Below, in pieces: positions 36,439-45,100 of a stretch of 64,000 nucleotides of DNA. The notes beneath the pieces are model-generated. The model made no database searches, had not been told where the DNA came from, and was given only the letters and a program-made list of their open reading frames with translations. Each line of letters opens with the position of its first letter. Within the stretch, counting starts at the first letter, position 1. The stretch covers positions 62,001-126,000 of the forward strand of contig CAYXMH010000001.1 in the NCBI GenBank assembly GCA_964466115.1, in the 5' to 3' direction. Source of the DNA: Pseudolysobacter sp964466115 (GTDB taxonomy: Bacteria; Pseudomonadota; Gammaproteobacteria; Xanthomonadales; Rhodanobacteraceae). A program made the position numbers and the translations under genes.

Positions 36439-37641
36439 ATGCGTGATCGATTCATTCCGAGCACTCGCCTGTCGTGTTTTTATTTTGCTTATTACGCTGC
36501 CCTCGGCGCCTTCACTCCGTATTGGAGCCTGTTCCTAAAACACCGCAATCAAAGCACCACCGCCATAAGCTTGTTGATGGCGCTTTGGTATGGCACGCGT
36601 ATTGTCGCCCCTGGCATCCTAAGCGCCCTGGCGGCGCAATCAGCCACCCCCATTATTTGGCTGCGCATTGGGTCGGTAGCCGCATTCTTAAGTTTTTTCG
36701 CATTTTTGTTGCCGATGGAGTTCGCCGGCCTTTTTACGGCGATGGTAATTTTTTGTTTTTTCTATAATGCAATTATGCCTCAATTCGAGGCGATAACGCT
36801 TTCGCATTTAGGTCTACAAGTTAGCCACTACGGAAGGATACGCGTATGGGGCTCGGTCGGGTTCATCCTGATAGTTGCCGGGTTTGGCCTGGCCTTGGAC
36901 TACGCGTCGATCGCGTGGCTGCCCTGGATGATGCTGCCTTTGTTCGGCATCATCGCCATCAGCAGTTTTTACAACGATTACGGGCCAGAGCATTTGCTGG
37001 CAACCGGAACAAGCCAATTTCGCCAACTGTTATTGCGGCGCGAGGTCATCGTATTTTTCGGCATTGCGTTCTTAATGCAGATATCGTTCGGGCCTTATTA
37101 CACTTTTTTCTCGTTATATCTTGACCAATTCGGGTACCGTCCGGTCGCGCTCGGCGCCTTTTGGACCGCAGCTGTACTGGTGGAAATCGTCATGTTTTTT
37201 TTCTCAAACCGTGCGTTGCAACGGCTGGACGCGCGGCGCATGATTTTGCTCGCTTTGCTACTCGCAGCCTGCCGCTGGATCGCCACGGCGCTTTATCCTG
37301 AAAATCGGATTGTGCTTGGTCTTGCGCAGTTAAGTCACGCCATCACGTTTGCCGCATTTTATGCCGCTTGCATGCAGCTCATGAGTGAATACTTCCCCGG
37401 CCGCGACAACGGCCATGGTCAAAGCGTTTTATATGGCTTCAGCTCAGGGTTAGGCGGCGTACTCGGTGCGCTGATTGCCGGTCAAGCATGGGGTATTGGC
37501 AATGGCCGACTGGCATTTCTCATTGCCGCGGGTGTGTGCATAGCAGCGGCAGGTCTGGCGTGGTGGGGACTGTCGCCCATTGTCCGTCCGATCGAAAATT
37601 CCACAACCGTGCCAGGGGTCGGATCTTTATCCGATAGTTGA
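36439..37641 (+). CDS. MFS transporter (HcaT/LacY-like)
   Basis: Twelve-helix major facilitator protein of 400 residues in the MFS_1_like group that includes HcaT (phenylpropionate) and LacY. Visible features are YFAYYAALGAFTPYWSLFLK near residue 15, RIRVWGSVGFI near residue 133 and the second half beginning FFGIAFLMQISFGPYYTFF near residue 205. No catabolic genes adjoin it, so the substrate is open; nucleoside or aromatic-acid carriers are alternatives. It converges with epmA with four bases between stops. Confidence 0.8.
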   Translation: MRDRFIPSTRLSCFYFAYYAALGAFTPYWSLFLKHRNQSTTAISLLMALWYGTRIVAPGILSALAAQSATPIIWLRIGSVAAFLSFFAFLLPMEFAGLFTAMVIFCFFYNAIMPQFEAITLSHLGLQVSHYGRIRVWGSVGFILIVAGFGLALDYASIAWLPWMMLPLFGIIAISSFYNDYGPEHLLATGTSQFRQLLLRREVIVFFGIAFLMQISFGPYYTFFSLYLDQFGYRPVALGAFWTAAVLVEIVMFFFSNRALQRLDARRMILLALLLAACRWIATALYPENRIVLGLAQLSHAITFAAFYAACMQLMSEYFPGRDNGHGQSVLYGFSSGLGGVLGALIAGQAWGIGNGRLAFLIAAGVCIAAAGLAWWGLSPIVRPIENSTTVPGVGSLSDS

Positions 37642-37645
37642 ACCC

Positions 37646-38593
37646 TTACGCATCGACAAATGAAAACGCCAGCACGTCGCGAATATCGTTTGTATCGAGC
37701 ATGGACATCAACAAGCGATCGATGCCAAGTGCCACCCCGGCGCAAACCGGCAAGTCCGCCAACGCATCGATTACGGTGTGATCAATGGGCGGCATAGGTT
37801 TGCCAAGCTTGCCGCGCCTGATATTGTCTGCCTCAAAGCGCTTTCGTTGCACTTTGGGCTCGCGCAGCTCCTGATAACCATTGGCCAATTCATGACCGCC
37901 CAAATACGCTTCAAATCGTTTTGCCACGGGGAAAGGCCCGTCGCGCACTTCGGCCAACGCGCACTGGGTTTGCGGATAATCGTAAATAAACAGCAATTGA
38001 TCGGCCTGTAGAGTGGGTTCTATGCAATGGGTAAGTAGTAGATTCAACCAATCATCCCGCGTAAGGTCGTTGGATTGTATGTTGAAGTCCAACAACGGCG
38101 CACGCAGCGCATCCGCCTCTGCAGTAAACGGATCCAATTGCATACGCTGAATAAAAAGCTCGCGATAAGTGCATTTGTGTACGGTGCAACTTTTCCGCAC
38201 CAAGCGCAAAGCGCCCTGCACGAATTCCGCCACTTCCGCCATTAGCTCATGATAATCGCGCTCCACGCGATACCACTCCAGCAATGTGAACTCGGGATTG
38301 TGGCGCCGCCCTGCTTCGCCATTGCGAAACACCCGCCCCAACTCATAACAATCGCCAACGCCCGCGGCCAGTAGCCGCTTCATCGGGTACTCTGGTGACG
38401 TACGCAACCAACGCGTGGCTGGGGATTGCGAAACGGCGCCAAGAAATTCGGTGTGGAAGCTTTCAATATTCGGATCGGTATTGCCGGCACGGGAAAGAAT
38501 GGGTGTTTCAACTTCCAATACATCGCGCTGCGCAAAATAGCGCCGCACGAAGGCGTTGAGTTCGGCGCGCAACTTAAGCGCTTTCATGGACAT
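37646..38593 (-). CDS. epmA: elongation factor P-(R)-beta-lysine ligase
   Basis: Class II LysRS-like enzyme (EpmA/PoxA/GenX) that attaches beta-lysine to the conserved lysine of EF-P, helping ribosomes through polyproline. The 315-residue product lacks the tRNA anticodon domain. It has EVETPILSRAGNTDPNI, SPEYPMKRLLAAGVGDCYEL near residue 80, FRNGEAGRRHNPEFTLLEWY near residue 101 and GVALGIDRLLMSML near residue 289. ATG at 38593 (or 38587) lies inside the end of ligA, a 14-20 base overlap. epmB and efp are not in the window. Confidence 0.94.
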   Translation of the reverse strand: MSMKALKLRAELNAFVRRYFAQRDVLEVETPILSRAGNTDPNIESFHTEFLGAVSQSPATRWLRTSPEYPMKRLLAAGVGDCYELGRVFRNGEAGRRHNPEFTLLEWYRVERDYHELMAEVAEFVQGALRLVRKSCTVHKCTYRELFIQRMQLDPFTAEADALRAPLLDFNIQSNDLTRDDWLNLLLTHCIEPTLQADQLLFIYDYPQTQCALAEVRDGPFPVAKRFEAYLGGHELANGYQELREPKVQRKRFEADNIRRGKLGKPMPPIDHTVIDALADLPVCAGVALGIDRLLMSMLDTNDIRDVLAFSFVDA

Positions 38594-40649
38594 GCAGCAA
38601 TTCCAGAAACGCGGCTTCATCAAGTACCGTAACACCGAGCTCCAACGCCTTTTCCAACTTCGATCCCGCCTCGGCGCCGGCCACGATAAAATCGGTTTTC
38701 TTGGATACGCTCCCCGCAACTTTAACGCCGAGGGCTTCCAATTTTGCCTTGGCCTCCTCGCGAGTCATGCTGGACAAGGTTCCCGTCAACACCGCGGTTT
38801 GCCCTGTTAACGGTCCATCCGCCAACGCTTGCGGCTCGGTCTCCTGCCAATGGACGCCTGCGGCGCGCAGTGAGGCAATGATGTCTAAATTATGCGGCTC
38901 GCGAAAGAATGTCGCGATGCGCCCGGCCACCACCGGTCCCACGTCCGACACCTGAAGCAATTGCGATTCATCAGCGGCAACGATGCGCTCTAAAGACCCG
39001 AAATGCCGCGCCAACGTTTTCGCGGTCGCCTCGCCGACGTCACGAATGCCAAGGGCGTATAAGAAACGCTGCAAAGTTGTGGCGCAACTGCGCTTAAGCG
39101 CATGAATCAAATTATCCGCCCATTTTGTGGCAATCTTGCCCTGCTTTACCGTTTCCGGAACCGAACCATCGCGTTCATCGGCCCGGCGTCGCATTTCCAC
39201 AAAATCACCAACACTCAATTGATAAAGGTCGGCAACGGACTTTACGTACCCAAGATCGACTAAGTCCTCGATGATACGATCGCCCAACCCTTCGATATCC
39301 AACGCACGCCGCGACGCGAAATGTCGAATCGCCTCCTTGCGTTGTGCCGGACAAAACAAACCGGCCATACAACGCCAAGCGGAGGCGTCCTCCTCACGCA
39401 CCAGCACCGATTGGCAGGCGGGGCAGTGTATTGGCATTTGCCAAGCGCCAGCACCCACGGGGCGCTTATCTATGATGACGCTGACCACTTCTGGTATCAC
39501 ATCGCCGGCACGCCGCACGATGACCGTATCGCCAACACGCACATCCTTACGCGCGACCTCATCGGCATTATGCAACGTAGCATTGGTGACCGTAACACCC
39601 GCCACATGCACCGGCTTAAGCCGCGCAACGGGCGTGATAGTTCCAGTACGCCCGACTTGGACATCAATGGCCTCCACCACCGTTAATTCTTCGCGCGCTG
39701 GATATTTATGGGCAAGCGCCCAACGCGGCGCGCGCGACACGAAACCCATCGCATCCTGCCAATCGTATCGATCGAGTTTATAAACCACTCCATCGATCTC
39801 GTACGGCAGCTGATCGCGCAGTTTCCCAATCCGCTGAAAATACTCAAGGCATCCTTGCAGTCCAGTTGCAATATCCACCTGGGGACAAATTGGCATACCC
39901 CAACCCCGTAAATATTGGAGCGCCTGCGAATGACGCTGTATCTCGGTGCCGGTCGAGGTAGCTAAAGCATAGGCATAAAATGCCAGCGGCCGCTTCGCGG
40001 TGATGCGTGGATCAAGTTGCCGCAGCGATCCGGCTGCTCCATTGCGTGGATTGGCCATTATTTTTTCGCCACGCTCGCGCGCCAACCGGTTGTAATGTTC
40101 AAAACCGGCCTTTGGCATATAGACTTCACCACGCACTTCCACGATATCGGGCCACCCATTTCCGTGCAGCCGCAGCGGAATGACTTTTATCGTCCGCAAG
40201 TTGGCCGTGACCTCCTCGCCAATGGCGCCATCACCGCGCGTGGCACCACGCACAAACAAGCCATGTTCGTAACGCAAACTGATAGCAAGTCCGTCGAGTT
40301 TAGGCTCAACTGAAAATTCCGGGGAGTGAATCTTTAGCTTCTCTTCAATTCGCCGCACAAAATCAGCCACTTCTTGTTCACTAAACGCATTGGCCAACGA
40401 AAGCATCGGCCACTCGTGCGCTATCGGAGCGAATGCGGCAGAGGGCGGACCACCAATGCGCTGCGTTGGTGAATCCGGCGTGATTAGTTCTGGATGGGTC
40501 GCCTCTATCGCCTCAAGCTCGCGCAACAGTCGATCGTACTCGGCATCCGGCACACTCGGATCATCCAGCACGTGATAGCGATAGCTGTGCTCGGCAAGCA
40601 TGCGGCGCAAGACTTCGGCGCGTTTGATGTAAGCATTATCGCGACTCAT
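38574..40649 (-). CDS. ligA: NAD-dependent DNA ligase
   Basis: Essential ligase joining Okazaki fragments and repair nicks. From ATG at 40649 the product is 691 residues. The adenylation lysine is in SVEPKLDGLAISLRY near residue 114, preceded by LSLANAF. The OB fold is followed by a four-cysteine zinc finger (CPACQSVLVREEDASAWRCM), helix-hairpin-helix repeats (GIRDVGEATAKTLARHFG) and a BRCT domain (GQTAVLTGTLSSMTREEAK). Length fits E. coli (671). The open frame starts at 40682, but ATG at 40649 matches the family. epmA starts inside its 3' end. Confidence 0.96.
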   Translation of the reverse strand: MSRDNAYIKRAEVLRRMLAEHSYRYHVLDDPSVPDAEYDRLLRELEAIEATHPELITPDSPTQRIGGPPSAAFAPIAHEWPMLSLANAFSEQEVADFVRRIEEKLKIHSPEFSVEPKLDGLAISLRYEHGLFVRGATRGDGAIGEEVTANLRTIKVIPLRLHGNGWPDIVEVRGEVYMPKAGFEHYNRLARERGEKIMANPRNGAAGSLRQLDPRITAKRPLAFYAYALATSTGTEIQRHSQALQYLRGWGMPICPQVDIATGLQGCLEYFQRIGKLRDQLPYEIDGVVYKLDRYDWQDAMGFVSRAPRWALAHKYPAREELTVVEAIDVQVGRTGTITPVARLKPVHVAGVTVTNATLHNADEVARKDVRVGDTVIVRRAGDVIPEVVSVIIDKRPVGAGAWQMPIHCPACQSVLVREEDASAWRCMAGLFCPAQRKEAIRHFASRRALDIEGLGDRIIEDLVDLGYVKSVADLYQLSVGDFVEMRRRADERDGSVPETVKQGKIATKWADNLIHALKRSCATTLQRFLYALGIRDVGEATAKTLARHFGSLERIVAADESQLLQVSDVGPVVAGRIATFFREPHNLDIIASLRAAGVHWQETEPQALADGPLTGQTAVLTGTLSSMTREEAKAKLEALGVKVAGSVSKKTDFIVAGAEAGSKLEKALELGVTVLDEAAFLELLHVHESA

Positions 40650-40866
40650 ACAAAAACCTTCGTAAAATGGGCGTGGGCCCACAGGAATGGAACGGTATAC
40701 TGTGATGGGCCTGGGCTCACCCTATTTAAGTCAATACAGCGGATGGATTGGTTTTTTTGCCATAGCCCACTACTATCCGATGGTGCAAAAAATGAATTAT
40801 CGGGGCGGTTTAACCGATTGTCACTCCTTTGCACAAATTGATTTGCTTTCCCACCGACGACAACGC

Positions 40867-42033
40867 ATGACTCACGACGCCGAAATTCTGCTCAGTTTAT
40901 TCATCGTGTTTGTCGCCGCGCAGGTTGGGGCGGAGCTGGCGCAACGGCTTAAGCAACCCGCCGTGGTCGGCGAGATTGCCGCCGGTTGTGTGATCGGACC
41001 TTCGGTATTGGGCTTTATCCAGCCCTCCGAGGCATTGAACATGCTCTCTGAGATCGGCGTGGTGTTATTGCTGTTTTCGGTTGGTTTGGAGATGCAGCTG
41101 GCCGAACTTAAAAGCATCGGCCGTAGCGCCATTCTAGTTGGTATACTTGGTGTAATAATCCCCTTTGTTCTTGCCACGCTGTGGGCGATAAACAATGGAT
41201 TTACCCCACACAAGTCGTTGTTCATCGCTGCCGCGTTCGTCGCAACCTCAGCCGGCATCACGGCCCGCGTGCTGCAAGAGTTAAACGCACTTAAGCGGGT
41301 TGAAAGCCGCGTAATTCTAGGGGCTGCGGTGATCGACGATATTCTCGCAATGTTACTGCTGGGTATCGTTGTGTCATTGCAAACCACGGACGGCTTCCAA
41401 ACCTGGCATTTGGCCCTGGTGCTGCTGGAAGCGGTCGCGTTTATCGCCGTAGTGGGTTACGTCGGCACACATGTTATGCGGCGTTCCTCGCGCTGGCTCG
41501 ACGCACCGATCCATCCGTTGTCGCCGTTAACCATTGTGTTAGCGCTGTGCCTTGGCCTGGCGTATTTATCTACGACTTTCGGATTGGCTGCGATCATCGG
41601 CGCCTTCCTCGCCGGCATGATCGCCTCCGAAACCAAGCAACGCGCAACACTTGAACACCAAACGCAGCCCCTATTGGCGTTGCTAACACCATTTTTTTTC
41701 GTGATGACCGGTAGCAAGGTGGAAATCGCCGAATTGGCCAATACGTCCACCTTGCTGCTTCTGGCAACAGTTACCGCCATTGCGGTGGTCTCGAAATTTA
41801 CTGGCGGTTTTCTTGGCGCACTTAGTCTTGGCAAGCGCAGCGCTATTATTGTTGGCGTAGGCATGATTCCGCGCGGCGAAGTCGGTGTGGTGGTTGCCAG
41901 CTTAGGATTGGCCGCGGGCGTGTTTTCAGCGCGGATTTATGCAGTGATCGTCGCAATGTCGTTACTCACCGCCATGCTCACGCCACCGTTGCTGGCGCGT
42001 CTGTTACAAAAAAACGAACCGGCTTCGAAATAG
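40867..42033 (+). CDS. CPA2-family cation:proton antiporter
   Basis: Inner-membrane Na+/H+ or K+/H+ exchanger of the monovalent cation:proton antiporter-2 family. The 388-residue protein begins in the first helix (EILLSLFIVFVAAQVGAELA), with the family motif VVGEIAAGCVIGPSVLGF near residue 38 and LLLFSVGLEMQLAEL near residue 70. The ion-binding aspartate pair lies in GAAVIDDILAMLLL near residue 155. It ends without the TrkA-N/RCK domain of KefB/KefC, so it is the short form. The frame extends to 40687 but the upstream part is not membrane-like. No ribosome site is strong. Confidence 0.85.
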   Translation: MTHDAEILLSLFIVFVAAQVGAELAQRLKQPAVVGEIAAGCVIGPSVLGFIQPSEALNMLSEIGVVLLLFSVGLEMQLAELKSIGRSAILVGILGVIIPFVLATLWAINNGFTPHKSLFIAAAFVATSAGITARVLQELNALKRVESRVILGAAVIDDILAMLLLGIVVSLQTTDGFQTWHLALVLLEAVAFIAVVGYVGTHVMRRSSRWLDAPIHPLSPLTIVLALCLGLAYLSTTFGLAAIIGAFLAGMIASETKQRATLEHQTQPLLALLTPFFFVMTGSKVEIAELANTSTLLLLATVTAIAVVSKFTGGFLGALSLGKRSAIIVGVGMIPRGEVGVVVASLGLAAGVFSARIYAVIVAMSLLTAMLTPPLLARLLQKNEPASK

Positions 42034-42183
42034 AAATAACTGACGCATTCGCCCGTGTAACAAAACTTCACAGTGCAACTCTGTCCCCTGCGAGGTTCAA
42101 ATTCCGTCTCTGTCTAGGTACTCACAAGTGTGGGTGTGGACCCGCGTGGTGGGTAACCAAACTTTAAAGACAGGAACGGTGTG
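42034..42183 (+). promoter_or_regulatory. unassigned leader region of the RHS gene
   Basis: About 150 bases lie between the antiporter stop and the RHS start. GAGGTTCAAATTCC (about 42091-42105) resembles a tRNA T-loop, but the flanking bases do not pair and no acceptor stem exists. G-rich words follow (GTGTGGGTGTGGACCC). I see no clear promoter hexamers; an AGACAGGAACG stretch just before the start may be the ribosome site. Confidence 0.35.
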
Positions 42184-45100
42184 ATGAAGATTAAGCAGAT
42201 GAGTAGCGCGGTGCTGATGGCACTGGGCATGGGGCTAGTGCTGGAGCCGGTCTTCGGCGGTGCGCTGGATCACGCCGCACCAGGTGCGACCGGTGTTTCC
42301 GCCACCTCGTGCGCGGGTGGCGCTTCGCGCAATCCGGCCGGATGCGATGGCCACGGGGTACTGAAATACGCCTTCACCTTCTCCGGTGATCTGCGTTTGT
42401 GGGATGAGCCGACCAGTTATATTCCGGCCTACGGTCCCTGGGTATCGCTGGGCGTGTCGATGAACTCGTCCGAGGTGAAGCGCTCACCCGGCACCCAGGC
42501 CGGTGGCTGGAACGTGGGCTTATCCGGGTATGTGACCACCGTGGTGAATACCGGGACCACGCAATTTGCCGAGGTGCCCGCCCCGGTGACCAATGCGGTA
42601 CAGGTATATTTGTCGCAAGGTGGGTTTGAAACCTACGTCTCCTCGTCCGCTTGCTCTGCGACTTCGGGTACGCGCTGCACCTTTGCTAAGGACGCGATCA
42701 GCCAAGCCACCGTATCGCGCGCCGGTGGCGACACTGGCGTATTGGCCAGTTACCCTGCTGCCGTGCGTGCTCAATTGTTGGATCCGCGCGGCTTTGCTCG
42801 TGCGTTGCCCGGCGGTGGCTATGAGGTTTATGGCGGAAGTTTGGAATCGATTCGGGTTGTCCCCGGCGGCTACGAAGCCTGGTTAAGCGCTCGGGTCGAT
42901 CGCACCGGCTTGGCCTTGGTGTTTCACTACGACACCCGTCCTAGCGGCATTAAGCGCGTGCGCTCGTTAACCGATGCCAGCGGCCTTGAGACCCATTTGT
43001 ACTACCCCGACAACGAACCGCGTTGGAGTGCGTCTCCTCCCCAAGGCTTGAGCGAGCTGCTGGCTGTCAGCCCCACGGCCGAAGGTCTTTTGACCTCGAT
43101 CGCCGATCCCTACGGCCATCGCGCCGAATTCACCTACCAAGACGCCTGGACCGGCTGGGTCTTGGGCGAACCCCTAGCTCTTAAGACCGACAGCTTGCGC
43201 GCCGCGGTGCTGGCGCAAAGCGGCTTGTTTCGTCTGATTGCCAGCCAAGACGTGTTGGGCGTGCGCTCATTGATTCGCTACGGCTGTGGAGCCGTTATCT
43301 TGCCTGACACACTGGAACACCTGCGTGCAGGCATCCGCGATGGCATCGCTATCCCCGCTTCCTGCGTCAACGCCCGCAGCGGCATTCCTCTCCCCGGCCC
43401 CACTTGGCTGGATCCGGCCGCGACCGAAACTCCCTACGGCATCAACCGTTACAAACGCGTCGATGTCGTCAGCGACTCGCAACACCGCTTAGGCTGGATC
43501 GTCCAGAACCCGGCCGGCAACATCGAATGGAAAGAGACCCTATTCGGTACCCAGGATATCGGGCTGCAAAGCCAATTGGCGGCACTCCTGGGTCGCGGCA
43601 CCGCACCCTCCGATCGCCCCGCCCACATTCCCGTCTCCGCTTGGAACAGCCTATTGCGCTTACCGGCCAGTGCGTATCGCACCGGTTACCAATGGAGCTT
43701 TAAAGCGTTGGACGAGTGGCCCGACAACCCCGCCTTCCACGGTGTGGATCTGTTCGCCATGGCGGGTGCTCCCGCGATGCCGCCGCTGGCCTTGGCCCAC
43801 ATCGAACAATATGCCCACGACTACCCGGCCGGCAGCGAAGAGGCCAGCTTAAGCCAAGTCAAAATCTGGGAGAAAACACCGGGGGAATCCGAAGGTGTGT
43901 ATTACGGTTATGAGAACGCCACCGATGCGGCGACGTTTCGTCCCCAACCGATGCCGGGCGCGCCGTTAACCGGTGCGACCCATGCACAACCCAGCCCGAG
44001 TGTCGTGGCGCGGCGCTTGGACGACGGCACCTTTCAGGCGGTATATCAACAATACAACGAGCAAGGCAACCCGACCTTACGCGTCGACGCGATGGGAGGT
44101 GCCCAAGAAACGGTGTATGCGCCGAATGGCATCGATGTGACGGACCTCTACGCAGTGCGCTGGAGTGTGGATGCGATGGGATTGGGTCACGCCACGCACT
44201 TGGAGCGCTTGGCGCACTTCGTGGTCAACGACCAAGGCCAAGTCACGCGCGAGGAAGGCACCCTTGCGGGTGTCGGTACCACGCTTGACTATGAAACCGC
44301 TGCCCCGTATCGCTTGGCTGGGGTGACCAATGAGCTTGGACTTCGCACCCGCTACCACTGGAGCACGATCGGCACCGATCCCACCACGCGCGTGGATCGC
44401 TTAACGGTCACAGCGCCGAACGGTTTAGTCTCCACATCCGACTACCGCCAAGGCGCAGTGGTGCGCCAGGAATCCCAAGGCCGAATCCGCGAGTACGCCG
44501 GTCAGGACGCGTTTGGCCGGCCGGCCACCGTCTCGGTGGGTGGGGAGATCAAAGTTCGCTACACCTACAACCCTGCGAACCTTCTGGATCTGCAGACGAT
44601 CCGCAACGAGACCAACGCCAGCGAGGTGAAGCTCATCACCGATTACTTAGGCCGGGTGCAATGGAGCTGGCAGACCAATGCGATGGGCGAGGTGGTAAGT
44701 TCCAGCCAGCGCAGTTACGACCTATCCGGAAATTTGGCATCACTATGGACCAGTGGCGCCAGCACCACCGAAGTGGTGGCATGGTATTACGATGTTCAGG
44801 GACGGCCCACGCTGCGTTGGGACACCGAGGGCAGTCAGACGCAATTGAGTTACAGCCCCACGACCGGACGCTTAACCGGCAGCCAAGACGCGAATGGCCA
44901 ATGGACGTATTACCGCTACGACGCCAACGGGGCGCTCCTAAGCAAACGCCTAAGCGATCCGGTCAGCGGACGAGAGACGGTGCGGATGGAGTACGACCCG
45001 GTCTACGGAAGAATCAACCGAAAGTTTGATGCGATCGGGATGACCGAATACCACTACACCCCATACCAACCGTATCGTTTGGAGTGGATGGAAGAACCCT

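Noticed and set aside
42085..42120. tRNA-like T-loop word GGTTCAAATTCC before the RHS gene
   Set aside because: The flanking bases do not form a T stem and no acceptor, D or anticodon arm can be drawn, so it is not a tRNA or a clear remnant.
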